Positions 18,121-27,202 are shown, numbered from the stretch's first letter. The stretch: 64,000 nt of DNA from Nocardia vulneris (GCF_001613425.1 NZ_BDCI01000048.1:62001-126000); one strand, 5' to 3'. Notes: a model not told the origin generated them from the sequence alone. Made by a program: numbers and translations.

Positions 18121-19305
18121 ATGGGCAGAGCCGTGACCCAATTGATCGACTTCTCTGCCGCGCTCATCGAGCCGGCCGATATTCGGGCGGCCGGATTCGC
18201 CGGCGTGGTCGGGTATTTCTCGGAATCGCGTCCCGGCACGAACTTCGGGGCGAAACCGTTGCGCCGGGACTATTGCGATCGACTGCGCGCCGAAGGCCTG
18301 GAGATCGTCACCAACTACCAGTACGGCAAGGGGCCGACGGCCGACTGGCGCGGCGGCTACGACGGCGGCGCCCGGCATGCGGAGACGGCGCTGCGCTTCC
18401 ATTTCGAGGCGGGCGGCCCCGGATATCGGCCGCTGTACGCGCCGGTCGACGACAATCCGACGCTGGACGAGTGGAACAGCCTGATCGCGCCGTTCCTGCG
18501 CGGCTGGGCGTCGGTGGTCGGCCCGGAATGGACCGGCGTCTACTGCAATGCCCGATGCATCGACTGGGCGTTGGAAGACGGTGTCGGGCAATGGTTCTGG
18601 CAGCACAACTGGTCCGGCGACCCGGCTATCAACCACCACCATCCGGCCGCCCACATGCATCAGATCGAGATCGATCAGCGGGAGATCTCCGGCGTCGGCA
18701 TCGACGTCAACGAGGTATTGCAGCCCGACTACGGTCAATGGTCGGCGGCGCGCACACCCGGACCGGTTTCGCCGATCAGCCGCGAAGACGACCAGACCGG
18801 CATCAGCCCCAACACCTCTTCCCGCGGCGGTGCACCCGTGCTGTGGTTTCTGCTGCACACCCAGGAGGGCAACGGCGACGCCCAATCCCTGGCCAACTAT
18901 CTGCAGAACCCGAATTCGGGTGTCTCCTACCACTACACCGACGACAACACCGGCACGGTGATCGACGTGGTGGACACCGATCTGGCCTCGTGGTCGGTGC
19001 TCAGCGGCAATTCGCGGTCGATCAACCTGTGCTTCGCGGGTTCGCGCGCGGCCTGGTCACGCGACGAATGGTTCGCGCGGATGCAGCGTGGCATCGACTG
19101 CGCGGCCTGGCTCGCCGTGCAGGACTGCCGCAAGTACGGGTTGCCGATCCGGACGATCTCGCCCGAGGAATTGGGTGCCGACGAACGCGGCGTCGCCGAT
19201 CACAACGCGTACACGATCGGCAAGCGGGACGGCACGCACACCGATGTCGGACCGAACTTTCCGTGGGACTACCTGAACGCCAAATTGACGGAGTACGGCG
19301 CGTAA
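18121..19305 (+). CDS. DUF1906 plus N-acetylmuramoyl-L-alanine amidase (lysin-like)
   Basis: About 394 residues. Residues 5-205 match the DUF1906 glycoside-hydrolase-like barrel (GFAGVVGYFSESRPGTNFGA, YAPVDDNPTLDEWN). Residues 235-390 match an amidase_2/PGRP domain: LWFLLHTQEGNGDAQSLANY carries the first zinc His, SYHYTDDNTGTVIDVV follows, and GTHTDVGPNFPWDYL carries the last His and Asp ligands. The two-domain layout is typical of actinophage endolysins and of some nocardial cell-wall enzymes. No signal peptide is visible, so export would need a holin or another route. The start is ATG 18121; GTG 18133 is an alternative. Confidence 0.8.
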   Translation: MGRAVTQLIDFSAALIEPADIRAAGFAGVVGYFSESRPGTNFGAKPLRRDYCDRLRAEGLEIVTNYQYGKGPTADWRGGYDGGARHAETALRFHFEAGGPGYRPLYAPVDDNPTLDEWNSLIAPFLRGWASVVGPEWTGVYCNARCIDWALEDGVGQWFWQHNWSGDPAINHHHPAAHMHQIEIDQREISGVGIDVNEVLQPDYGQWSAARTPGPVSPISREDDQTGISPNTSSRGGAPVLWFLLHTQEGNGDAQSLANYLQNPNSGVSYHYTDDNTGTVIDVVDTDLASWSVLSGNSRSINLCFAGSRAAWSRDEWFARMQRGIDCAAWLAVQDCRKYGLPIRTISPEELGADERGVADHNAYTIGKRDGTHTDVGPNFPWDYLNAKLTEYGA

Positions 19306-19324
19306 TCGATTCGGAAGGGGCCTC

Positions 19325-20635
19325 ATGGTTACACGGCGAGCATTGCTGTCCGGCGCCGCCGTGCTCGGCGCCTCCCTGGCCGCCCCAGGGCTGTCCGGCT
19401 GCGGCGGTGACTCGAACGCGTTGACCTTCTTCTTCCAGGCCGCCCCGGCCGAGGCCAGGGTGCGCAGGCAGATCATGGAGGCGTTCGGGCGGCTGCACCC
19501 GGAAATCGAGATCCGCGTGCAACTTTCGGGCCCCGACCCGCAGCAACAGATCCTCACCTATTGTGCGGGCGGTAAATGTCCGGACATCCTGATGCAGTGG
19601 GAGTCGTACTCCCGGTTCGCCGCCCTGGGCGTGCTGCAGGACTTGAATGTCATGCTGGACCAGGACCCCGCCTACGCCGCGCAATTGCGTGCCGACAGCA
19701 CTCCGAATCTCTACGAGACGTTCACTTTTCAAGGCGGACAGTACGTTCTGCCCGAACAGTGGGCGGGCATCTTCCTGTACTACAACAGAAGGCTGTTCGA
19801 CGAGGCGGGGCTGAAGCCACCACCGGCACGGTGGAAGGACGCCTGGACCTTCGCGGAATTCCTCGCCACCGCCCAAGCTCTGACCGAGCGGGGCGCGTCG
19901 GGCAAGACCACCCGATGGGGTTTCGTCGATGCCTGGCCGGTGCCGCGCTGGTCGGCGGCGATCTTCGGGATGAACAACGGCGCAGCGTGGTTCACGCCCG
20001 CGATCGATCCCACCCGGACCAACATCGATGACGATCGCTTCATCGAGGGCTTCCAGTTCTACACCGATCTCTCGGTGCGGCACCGGGTCGCGCCGCAGGC
20101 CGCCGACCTGCAGGCGCAGTCGGCGCTGGATCTGTTCATGCAGGGCAAGGCGGCGATGGTGCTGACCGGGCACTGGCAGTACAGCGGCTTCCTCGCCGCG
20201 CCCGATCTGGATTTCGATGTCACCGTGCTGCCGGTCGGTCCGCAGGGGCAGAGTGCCAAATCCGATGTGGGGACCACCGGTTTGGCCATCGCCGCGTCCA
20301 GTTCGAAGAAGGACCTGGCCTGGGAGTTCGTGAAGTTCGCGACCGGACCGGCGGGGCAGCGGGCCGTCGCGGAGTCGGGCCTGTTCGTACCGGCCCTGCA
20401 ATCGGCCCGGCGTTCCGCCGAATTCGTCCGGTCGCACACCAGGATCAGCAATCTCGAAGTGCTGATCGACGGTCCCGACAACTCCAATCATCTTCCGGTG
20501 AGCCCGCATTGGCCACAGGTCGACGCCGCCTTCACCCGCTTCTCCGATCGGGTGCTGCGCGGTGCCGCCCCCGCGTCCTGGTTCAAGGACGGTCCGGCCG
20601 CGGAACTCAACCGGCTGCTCCAGGGGTCGGTGTGA
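19325..20635 (+). CDS. ABC sugar transporter substrate-binding lipoprotein
   Basis: 436 residues. The N-terminus VTRRALLSGAAVLGASLAAP with LSGCGG is a lipoprotein signal peptide (lipobox LSGC) preceded by a twin-arginine, so Tat export is possible. The mature part is a family 1 solute-binding protein (TFFFQAAPAEARVRRQIMEA, ILMQWESYSRFAALGVLQDL, WAGIFLYYNRRLFDEAGL). It captures a sugar or oligosaccharide outside the membrane and delivers it to the two permeases that follow, the first of which overlaps its stop. Confidence 0.9.
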   Translation: MVTRRALLSGAAVLGASLAAPGLSGCGGDSNALTFFFQAAPAEARVRRQIMEAFGRLHPEIEIRVQLSGPDPQQQILTYCAGGKCPDILMQWESYSRFAALGVLQDLNVMLDQDPAYAAQLRADSTPNLYETFTFQGGQYVLPEQWAGIFLYYNRRLFDEAGLKPPPARWKDAWTFAEFLATAQALTERGASGKTTRWGFVDAWPVPRWSAAIFGMNNGAAWFTPAIDPTRTNIDDDRFIEGFQFYTDLSVRHRVAPQAADLQAQSALDLFMQGKAAMVLTGHWQYSGFLAAPDLDFDVTVLPVGPQGQSAKSDVGTTGLAIAASSSKKDLAWEFVKFATGPAGQRAVAESGLFVPALQSARRSAEFVRSHTRISNLEVLIDGPDNSNHLPVSPHWPQVDAAFTRFSDRVLRGAAPASWFKDGPAAELNRLLQGSV

Positions 20636-21555
20636 CTGCCGTCGGGCACCGCGGCGCCGGACGGCGGCCATCCGGCCTGACCCGTCGTAAAGCGGCCGCG
20701 GGCCGCACGTTCATCGCGCCGAATCTGCTTGCCGTACTGGTGTTCCTGGTGTTCCCGCTCGGTCTGTCGCTGTATCTGAGCTTCCACCATTGGAATATGT
20801 TCAGCGCCCCGGAGTACGTCGGCGCGGCGAACTATCGCCGGCTGTTCGCCGAGGACCCGCTGTTCTACATCGCGCTGCGCAATACCGTCCTGTTCACCGT
20901 CGTCACCCTGATCCCCACCGTCGTGATCAGCCTCGCCGTCGCCGCCGCGCTCAACGAAAAGGTCAGGGGCATAGCTCTTTTCCGCAGCGTCATGTTCATG
21001 CCGCTGGTCGCGTCCACCGCGGCGATCACCGTCGTCTGGAAGTTCATGTTCGCCACCGAAGGCGGACTGTTCAACGCGATGCTGGGCTGGTTCGGCGTCG
21101 ATCCGGTGCCGTGGCTGGCCGACCCGAACTGGGCGCTGGTGTCGCTGTGCCTGGTCAGCATCTGGAAGAGCGTGCCGTTCGCCGCGGCCGTGCTGCTCGC
21201 GGCGATGCAGGGCGTGCCGGCGGAGCTGTACGAGGCCGGGCGCATCGACGGCGCGGGCGGGTGGCAGCGGTTCCGGTCGATCACGCTGCCGCTGATCCGG
21301 CCCGCGCTGGGCTTCGTCTTCGTCATCACGATCATCAACACGGTGCAGGCCTTCGATCAGGCCTACGTGCTGACCGGCAGCGCGGGCGGCCCGGAAACCG
21401 GGACCTATCTCTTCGGCATCATGTTGTTCCAGAACGCGTTCGTCTTCAACGATCTCGGCTACGCGTGCGCGCTCGCCTGGGTCATCTTCGCGATCCTGCT
21501 CGCGCTCACCTATTTCCAGCTGCGACTCTCGCGCACCGGCACCGAGGAGACCTGA
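20632..21555 (+). CDS. ABC sugar transporter permease (MalF type)
   Basis: 307 residues from GTG 20632, which overlaps the binding-protein stop (GTGA). Six membrane helices are predicted, beginning with FIAPNLLAVLVFLVFPLGLS. The ATPase-coupling EAA loop reads ELYEAGRIDGAGGWQRFRSI. It pairs with the next permease to form the membrane channel of a CUT1 carbohydrate importer. Confidence 0.9.
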   Translation: MTAVGHRGAGRRPSGLTRRKAAAGRTFIAPNLLAVLVFLVFPLGLSLYLSFHHWNMFSAPEYVGAANYRRLFAEDPLFYIALRNTVLFTVVTLIPTVVISLAVAAALNEKVRGIALFRSVMFMPLVASTAAITVVWKFMFATEGGLFNAMLGWFGVDPVPWLADPNWALVSLCLVSIWKSVPFAAAVLLAAMQGVPAELYEAGRIDGAGGWQRFRSITLPLIRPALGFVFVITIINTVQAFDQAYVLTGSAGGPETGTYLFGIMLFQNAFVFNDLGYACALAWVIFAILLALTYFQLRLSRTGTEET

Positions 21556-21556
21556 C

Positions 21557-22411
21557 GTGGCCGCCACCGCGAAATATCAGCGGGTCATCGCCCGGCGCAC
21601 CCTGCGCGGCGTGCTGGTCTATCTCGCGCTGGTGGTGATGGCGTGGTGCGCGCTGCTGCCGATCCTGTGGGCGCTGGCGGGCTCGCTGAAGCCGCCCGGC
21701 CGGATCACGGGGACCGACCTCGTCCCGGACGATCCGCAGTGGTCGAACTACCGGCTCGTCTTCGAGTTCGTGCCGTTCGAGCGCATGTTCCTCAACACGA
21801 TCCTCTATGCGGGACTGGTCACCGCCGGGCAGGTGTTCTTCTGCTCGCTGGCCGGGTACGCGTTCGCCCGCTTGCCGTTCAAGGGTCGCGACGCGATCTT
21901 TCTGGCCTACCTGGGCACCCTCATGGTGCCGCTGACGGTCACCGTGATTCCCCAGTTCATTCTCATGCGCACGTTCGGCTGGGTGGACAGCCCGCTGGCG
22001 ATGATCGTGCCCGGCCTGTTCGGCAGCGCCTTCGGCACGTATCTGATGCGGCAGTTCTTCCTCACACTGCCCGCCGAACTCGAGGAGGCCGCCATCCTCG
22101 ACGGCTGTTCGCTCTGGCAGACCTATTGGCGAGTGTTGTTGCCGCACACCACACCCGCGGTGCTCGTGCTCGCCGTGCTCACCTGGGTCACGGTGTGGAA
22201 CGACTTCCTCTGGCCGCTGATCATGATCCAGCGCGACAGCATCTCCACGCTCAACCTCGGCCTGGTCTGGATGCAGGGCCAGTACACCGCCAACTGGCCG
22301 GTGTTCATGGCCGCGTCGATGATGATGCTGGCGCCCATGCTCGTCGTCTACGCGCTCACCCAGCGCGCTTTTGTGCACGGTATCGCCACCGCGGGGCTCG
22401 CGGGGCGCTGA
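21557..22411 (+). CDS. ABC sugar transporter permease (MalG type)
   Basis: 284 residues from GTG 21557, one base after the previous stop. Six predicted helices; the EAA loop is ELEEAAILDGCSLWQTYWRV. Second channel subunit of the CUT1 importer. No ATP-binding subunit follows: the next gene is convergent. The importer probably borrows a shared MsiK-type ATPase, as is common in actinomycetes. Confidence 0.9.
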   Translation: MAATAKYQRVIARRTLRGVLVYLALVVMAWCALLPILWALAGSLKPPGRITGTDLVPDDPQWSNYRLVFEFVPFERMFLNTILYAGLVTAGQVFFCSLAGYAFARLPFKGRDAIFLAYLGTLMVPLTVTVIPQFILMRTFGWVDSPLAMIVPGLFGSAFGTYLMRQFFLTLPAELEEAAILDGCSLWQTYWRVLLPHTTPAVLVLAVLTWVTVWNDFLWPLIMIQRDSISTLNLGLVWMQGQYTANWPVFMAASMMMLAPMLVVYALTQRAFVHGIATAGLAGR

Positions 22412-22431
22412 AACCCTTGCGCCGCAACAGA

Positions 22432-23532
22432 TCAGGCGGACAGGCCGGACCACTGGGTGACGGTGTAGGGCCGCTCACCCAATCTTCCGTTCCACGAACT
22501 GATGAGCAAGGTCAGATCGGCCGGGCTCGCGCTGCCGGGATGCAGGTAGCCGCCGTACGGGAACGGCTGGGTCCGCCGGAACCAGTGCGTGGGCGGCCAC
22601 ATCGTGCTCCCGACCACCTGGGTTTTCGGCGCGGTCCAGAGGCGGTCGGGGCGCGGGGCGGTGCGGGTGCGGATGCTGAAATCCGTCACGTCGAAATAGC
22701 TCATGATGTACAGCTCGCCGATGCGTTTCACCGAGAACTCGGCGATGCCGTTCGCCCACCCGAACAGTGACGAGGGCGCGGCCTGCGCGGCGGGCACCCA
22801 CTGCCACGTCTCGTCCAGGTAGACCCAATGTTCGCGGGTGTCGAGATCGCCGTGGAAGAAATCGGCGGGCCGGTAACGGAACAACTGGATCTGGCCCCGG
22901 TCGCCGGTGTAGAAATGGCTGCCGTTCCAGGCCTTGCTGAAGACGTAGAGCCACCCGTCGGGGTCGACCCCGGCGAACGACCACATCATGTCCAGGCTGC
23001 CGGGGTTGCCCTGCCCGTCGCCGGGCCAATGGCGTTCGAAATCCTGCCAGGTCGCGCCGTTGTCGTCGGAATAGGCGATCCCGGCCATGAGCGAACCGTC
23101 CACCGCGCTGCCCGGCCCGACCCACCGGTGCACCGAGGTGTATTGGATGAAGATCCGGTTCTGCCCGTCGACGGTGAGCGTGATCGCGTCGTTCGGGATC
23201 CGGCTGACCTCGAAGCCGAAACCGTTGTCCGCGTTGTGCTGATAGTCGAACAGCTGCGCGCAGGTCGGCATCGGCTCGGCCGCGGTGAACGTGATCGGCG
23301 TATGCCCGCTCGCGTCGAAGGTGGCCTGGTACAACACGACTGGGCTACCGATGAATTCGCCGGTCGCCTCCTGCCCGCGGAAGGAATCGCCGAAGACGTA
23401 GCCCCAGGTGCCGTCATATCGTCGATAGGGGATACCCAGGTCGCTCGACCCGAGCCCGAACCGGCTGGCCGAGTCGCCCGCATTGTCACACAGGTAGGTC
23501 CCTTGCTGCGGTGTCGTGCGGCTCTTCGGCAT
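22432..23532 (-). CDS. DUF4185 domain protein
   Basis: 366 residues; ATG 23532 follows a GGAGGGTGG site (the frame is open to 23583). The sequence matches the DUF4185 beta-propeller-like family of actinomycetes: RYDGTWGYVFGDSFRGQEAT, GIAYSDDNGATWQDFERHWP with an Asp-box-like turn, and a C-terminal GGYLHPGSASPADLTLLIS. The family is thought to be carbohydrate-related, but no reaction is established. No signal peptide is evident. It converges with the sugar importer operon. Confidence 0.75.
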   Translation of the reverse strand: MPKSRTTPQQGTYLCDNAGDSASRFGLGSSDLGIPYRRYDGTWGYVFGDSFRGQEATGEFIGSPVVLYQATFDASGHTPITFTAAEPMPTCAQLFDYQHNADNGFGFEVSRIPNDAITLTVDGQNRIFIQYTSVHRWVGPGSAVDGSLMAGIAYSDDNGATWQDFERHWPGDGQGNPGSLDMMWSFAGVDPDGWLYVFSKAWNGSHFYTGDRGQIQLFRYRPADFFHGDLDTREHWVYLDETWQWVPAAQAAPSSLFGWANGIAEFSVKRIGELYIMSYFDVTDFSIRTRTAPRPDRLWTAPKTQVVGSTMWPPTHWFRRTQPFPYGGYLHPGSASPADLTLLISSWNGRLGERPYTVTQWSGLSA

Positions 23533-23631
23533 GATCCCACCCTCCTCAGCGTCCCTACCGAACATCATGCGGCGCATATCCATCCGACACGCCGGATTGG
23601 CGGAGTCGCGCGCAGCGCCGGTGCCGACGAC

Positions 23632-24114
23632 CTACCGGCTGACGGGCTCCGACTTGCCCGCTCGCCGCAGCAGATAGGGAATGACCAGGTTGTGGCCGGG
23701 CTGCATGAGCGCCCACACGAAACGCGCCACTCGGCGGTCATAACGGACCAGCGTGGTCCAGGTTACCGCCGATCCGGTGGTCACCACGATGTTCTGCGCG
23801 GCCAGGATCCGCGACTGTGCTTCGAGCACAACATGGTTCGGCCCCCGCTCCGCGATATGCCAGCCGAGCACGTGTTCGGCCGACCGAGGTCCCAAACGCA
23901 GCCCCAGCACGACCCGCCACCCGGTCCGCAGCAGACCCCGCATGAGCGCGGGCGCGCGCTCGAACACCAGCCGGGACCACAGCTCCGGTGTATCGCGCGA
24001 CCCGGAGGCACTCAACTCGAAGGCCGACACGTGGTCGGCCGCGGCCATGTCCTCGCTGATCGGCAGCTGCGGCGGGGCCGCAACTCGCTGAACCCGCTGC
24101 GCGGTCGTCTTCAT
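23632..24114 (-). CDS. DUF2867-like / SRPBCC-type small protein
   Basis: 160 residues from ATG 24114. The core DHVSAFELSASGSRDTPELW, GWHIAERGPNHVVLEAQSRI and VTWTTLVRYDRRVARFVWAL resembles the DUF2867 family, a START-like fold. Function is unknown. A 12-bp inverted repeat lies just upstream of its start, suggesting TetR-type control. Confidence 0.6.
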   Translation of the reverse strand: MKTTAQRVQRVAAPPQLPISEDMAAADHVSAFELSASGSRDTPELWSRLVFERAPALMRGLLRTGWRVVLGLRLGPRSAEHVLGWHIAERGPNHVVLEAQSRILAAQNIVVTTGSAVTWTTLVRYDRRVARFVWALMQPGHNLVIPYLLRRAGKSEPVSR

Positions 24115-24138
24115 CCTCCACCCATCCCTGCGCGAGAC

Positions 24139-24166
24139 GACTTACTACGACCTTTCGTAGTAAGTC
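24139..24166. promoter_or_regulatory. Inverted repeat operator candidate
   Basis: GACTTACTACGA (24139-24150) and TCGTAGTAAGTC (24155-24166) are perfect 12-bp arms around a 4-nt spacer. It begins 24 bp upstream of the DUF2867-like start on the minus strand. The size fits a TetR-type operator; no TetR gene is in the window. Confidence 0.6.
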
Positions 24167-24749
24167 TGCCTGCGCGCAGGGGTATCTGTCCGGGGAACGG
24201 CCGAATCGATCGCCGCCACGCCGCGTCTCATCGAGGGCGGGTGCGACTCGATTCGCGGGTGGAAAAAGGAACGGCGCAACAATACCAATTGAATCGCGAT
24301 TTCGCCATCGATTGTCGGTTCCGGGCGCTGTCGACTTCGCGTTCGCCGGTACGGTGCGGTGATGTGACATCGCTATTGCCTTTCGCTGAAACCTCCTGTC
24401 TCCGCTGCCATTTCGACTGCCGGAACCGGCGATAGCGCGTTGCCTCGGCCGACGAAGTGTGATGCAATCTCTCGTGGCGAGAAGGGGGTGACGAGCGAGT
24501 TGACAAAGAATGATCCGGCTGCACGGTTATTCGCCTCCACATCGAGCGCATTGCCTGATCTGACGTTGTCGTAATTATTTCCGGGTCGCGGCCGGGGGAG
24601 TGGTCATCGGTCGCCACGGTGCTGAATGCTGAATGGGGGTGTGCGCAATGGCGATGATCGCTGGACTCGGGTCGCGTTCGGCGGCCGCACCCTTACTCAC
24701 GGCGCAGAGTTTTCATTCGATGCGGCGATACAGTAAAGGAAGGTTTCCC
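24167..24749. other. Divergent intergenic region before the StrR-like regulator
   Basis: 583 bp without a supported gene. CCTGCGCGCAGG at 24169-24180 is a short palindrome. TTGACA at 24500-24505 is a good -35 element but its best -10 (GGTTAT at 24525) has a long spacer, so the promoter call is weak. In-frame ATGs from 24633 precede the chosen regulator start but lack a good ribosome site. Confidence 0.35.
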
Positions 24750-25769
24750 ATGCATGTCGGGTTGCCCATGGTAGCGAACAAACTCGTCGAAAGCTCGGCC
24801 GGTGAACAGAAATTGTGTTCCGCGATCGTCGAGTTCCCCCTTTCGGAACTGCTACCGCCGGAGTCGTCGCCGCGAACGGCCGGCGAGAATGCGGCGCACA
24901 TACGGATGCTCGCCGAATCGTCGACTGCCTTTCCGCCGATCGTCGTGCATCGGCGTACGACGCAGGTGATCGATGGCGTGCACCGGTTGCGTGCCGCTCA
25001 GCTGCGTGGCGACAGCACGATCTCGGCCGTGCTGTTCGACGGCAGTATCACCGAAGCGTTCGTGCTCGCGGTGAAACTCAATGCGGCACATGGTCTGCCG
25101 CTGTCGCTGTCCGATCGCAAAGCCGCGGCGCTGCGCATCCTGATGGCGTATCCGCAATGGTCGGACCGCGCGATCGCCGCCGTCGCCGGAATCTCGCCCA
25201 AGACGGTCGGGGTGATCCGCAGCCGGTCGGCTGAGGAGATTCCTCAGCCGACCGGTCGGATCGCGCGCAACGGCGTGCTGCACCGGACCGATGTTTCGGC
25301 AGGCAGGCGACGTGCCGCGGAGTTGTTCGCCGCCGATCCGAATCGGTCGGCGCGTGCGGTGGCGGTGGCGGCGGGCATTTCGCTCACCACGGCCAAGGAG
25401 GTCCGCAAAGAACTGCGCGGCGGTTCGGATCCGCTGCCCGCCCGCTGGGCAGGTGCCGATCCGGCGGCCGGCCGCGCCGCGGGTGATGGGCCGGAGGTCC
25501 GGGCGGGAACGGATTTCGGTGCGCAGGAGGCGGTCACCGCGGAGGTGCTGCAGCAGTTGCGCCGGGATCCGTCGCTCCGTTTCACTGATGCGGGGCGCAA
25601 ACTGCTGCGCTGCCTGGAGACCCCTTTCGACAACGGCGCCGATTGGGGCTCCGTGGTGCACAACATTCCGAGCCACTGTGCACCCAATATCGCGAAACTT
25701 GCCCGACAGCGTTCGCAGGATTGGCAACAACTCGCGCTGATGCTCGATCAACGCTCGGAAACCGAATAA
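24750..25769 (+). CDS. StrR-like ParB-domain pathway regulator
   Basis: 339 residues. ATG 24750 is chosen because AAAGGAAGG ends seven bases before it. The N-terminal half is a ParB-like domain (VIDGVHRLRAAQLRGD, then AFVLAVKLNAAHGLPLSLSD), followed by a helix-turn-helix PQWSDRAIAAVAGISPKTVG and a second one DPNRSARAVAVAAGISLTTA. This is the layout of StrR/NovG-type activators of antibiotic clusters. It stands directly before the PKS operon, so pathway-specific activation is the likely role. A perfect 33-bp inverted repeat lies inside its coding sequence at 25223-25255. Confidence 0.85.
   Translation: MHVGLPMVANKLVESSAGEQKLCSAIVEFPLSELLPPESSPRTAGENAAHIRMLAESSTAFPPIVVHRRTTQVIDGVHRLRAAQLRGDSTISAVLFDGSITEAFVLAVKLNAAHGLPLSLSDRKAAALRILMAYPQWSDRAIAAVAGISPKTVGVIRSRSAEEIPQPTGRIARNGVLHRTDVSAGRRRAAELFAADPNRSARAVAVAAGISLTTAKEVRKELRGGSDPLPARWAGADPAAGRAAGDGPEVRAGTDFGAQEAVTAEVLQQLRRDPSLRFTDAGRKLLRCLETPFDNGADWGSVVHNIPSHCAPNIAKLARQRSQDWQQLALMLDQRSETE
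25223..25255. promoter_or_regulatory. 33-bp perfect inverted repeat inside the StrR-like gene
   Basis: Two 15-bp arms (CCGGTCGGCTGAGGA and its complement) surround GAT. The central 17-mer CTGAGGAGATTCCTCAG recurs exactly at 53343-53359. Because it is within coding sequence it could be an intragenic operator, an attenuator hairpin or coincidence of codon choice. Confidence 0.55.
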
Positions 25770-25793
25770 ACCGGCGCGGTCCGGTCTCGAATA

Positions 25794-25822
25794 TTGACAG
25801 GTCGCTGACCGCAAAAGTAACG
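25794..25822 (+). promoter_or_regulatory. Possible promoter of the PKS operon
   Basis: TTGACA at 25794-25799 is a consensus -35 element. A 17-bp spacer leads to GTAACG (25817-25822), a weak -10. It lies about 110 bp before the ACP start and would drive the ten-gene plus-strand operon. Confidence 0.35.
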
Positions 25823-25838
25823 TCGGCGACGTGCACAG

Positions 25839-25863
25839 CAGGATTTCCCGCAGCTGAATCCTG
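25839..25863 (+). promoter_or_regulatory. StrR-type inverted repeat with 11-nt spacer
   Basis: CAGGATT (25839-25845) and AATCCTG (25857-25863) are perfect inverted arms separated by exactly 11 nt. StrR-family activators bind inverted repeats with an 11-nt spacer, and a StrR-like gene lies immediately upstream. The arm sequence differs from the streptomycin-cluster consensus, as expected for a different family member. Confidence 0.5.
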
Positions 25864-25931
25864 ATTCCTGTAGACATTTCCGTGATTTCTCCACCGGTCA
25901 TTTTGTCACGCCGGTAGAAGGGGGCTTATCG

Positions 25932-26204
25932 ATGATTACCCTGGATCAGGTCGAAGCCAAGATCAGGCATAAGCTCAAGGGCAATTATCCGGCCGATCTC
26001 GTGATTTCCGGCGACACCGCATTGGAAGATATCGGGCTGTCGAGTCTGCAGACCGCCGAGATCGTCTTCGAGCTGGAGGAGGACAACGAGATCGAATTCG
26101 ATCCCGCCAAGGCCGCCGATATCCAGACGCTGGGCCATCTCGTCGCGTTGGCGAACGAGATCCTCGCCGAGAAATACCCGTCTGGCGAGGAAATTCCACG
26201 ATGA
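25932..26204 (+). CDS. Acyl carrier protein (starter-unit ACP)
   Basis: 90 residues. The phosphopantetheine attachment Ser38 sits in DIGLSSLQTAEIV (a serine replaces the usual Asp of DSL). The downstream desaturase start overlaps its stop, and a fatty acyl-AMP ligase follows, so this ACP most likely carries the fatty acyl chain during desaturation. The ACP-desaturase-ligase trio has the same parts as JamC-JamB-JamA of jamaicamide. First gene of the ten-gene operon. Confidence 0.85.
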   Translation: MITLDQVEAKIRHKLKGNYPADLVISGDTALEDIGLSSLQTAEIVFELEEDNEIEFDPAKAADIQTLGHLVALANEILAEKYPSGEEIPR

Positions 26205-27202
26205 ACGGCCGCGAGCACTACATATATATTCTCGCGGCGTCCATCCTGCCTTTCGTCGGCGTCATCGCGGCCATGGTGCTGCTGTGGAACTCCCTGGTAG
26301 GCCCCGCGGACCTGGCCGTTTTCGTGATCATGAGCGTGATCGGCGGACTGGGGGTCTCCATCGGCTATCACCGGTTGCTCGCACACCGGTCGTTCAAGAC
26401 GACTCGGCCGATCAAACTCTTCTTCGTGACCGCGGGCGCGATGGCAGGTCAGGGGCCGCCGCTCATCTGGGTCGCACACCACCGCCGCCACCATCGGGTG
26501 GCGGACAAACCCGGTGATCCGCACTCGCCCTACTTCGAAGACCGAGTGGACTTCCGCGGCGTCGTGAAAGGTCTCTGGCACTCGCACCTGGGCTGGCTCT
26601 TCGACAAGAATCTGTCCTCCGATCCGGTGCGCTATTGCCCGGATCTGTGCCGGGACGCCGACATCCGATTCCTGTCGATCAGGTTCGTCCCGGTCGTGCT
26701 CGCGGGCCTGCTGCTGCCGGGGCTGCTCGGTCTGGCTTTCACCGGCACCCTGGCCGGCTTTCTGACCGGCATCCTGTGGGGCGGGCTGGTGCGGATGTTC
26801 ATCGGAAACCACGTGACCTACGCGGTGAATTCGATCGGACACTACTTCGGCAGACGCCGCTTCGACACCGCCGACGAATCCCGCAACGTGTTCTGGCTGT
26901 CGATCCCGTCCTTCGGGGAATCCTGGCACAACAACCACCACGCGTTCCCGCGTTCGGCGCGGCACGGGTTCCGTTGGTGGGAGCTGGATCTCAGCGCCCT
27001 GACCATCTACACGCTGGAGAAGCTGCATCTGGCCTGGGACATCATCCGCATCGACCCGGTCCGGCAGCAGCAACGGGCCGCCGGGCTGAGCCGGGTCGGC
27101 AGCGGCCGCGCCGCACCGCACGAGCCCGCCCGTCCGCTGGCCGAGCGCGGGCAGGCGAGCGCCAAGGATCTGGGTCCCGTCGACGTGGCGGATGTGGAAT
27201 GA
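26201..27202 (+). CDS. Membrane fatty-acyl desaturase (JamB/SCD-like)
   Basis: 333 residues. A di-iron membrane desaturase with all three histidine boxes: H57RLLAH62, H94RRHH98 and H243NNHH247, plus an extra NHVTYAVNSIGHYFG segment before the third. Hydrophobic helices flank box 1 and lie around residues 160-195. Family members insert double bonds in acyl-CoA or acyl-ACP with O2; JamB-type members act on acyl-ACP and make terminal alkynes. Whether this one makes an alkene or an alkyne cannot be told from sequence. ATG overlaps the ACP stop, and its own stop overlaps the next ATG, so the trio is translationally coupled. Confidence 0.88.
   Translation: MNGREHYIYILAASILPFVGVIAAMVLLWNSLVGPADLAVFVIMSVIGGLGVSIGYHRLLAHRSFKTTRPIKLFFVTAGAMAGQGPPLIWVAHHRRHHRVADKPGDPHSPYFEDRVDFRGVVKGLWHSHLGWLFDKNLSSDPVRYCPDLCRDADIRFLSIRFVPVVLAGLLLPGLLGLAFTGTLAGFLTGILWGGLVRMFIGNHVTYAVNSIGHYFGRRRFDTADESRNVFWLSIPSFGESWHNNHHAFPRSARHGFRWWELDLSALTIYTLEKLHLAWDIIRIDPVRQQQRAAGLSRVGSGRAAPHEPARPLAERGQASAKDLGPVDVADVE

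Noticed and set aside
22828..24435. Plus-strand frame of 535 codons
   Set aside because: Runs opposite the DUF4185 and DUF2867-like genes, which have recognisable domains and good ribosome sites.
24228..24617. Minus-strand 129-codon frame before the StrR-like gene
   Set aside because: No ribosome site, no domain, low-complexity composition; better read as regulatory DNA.
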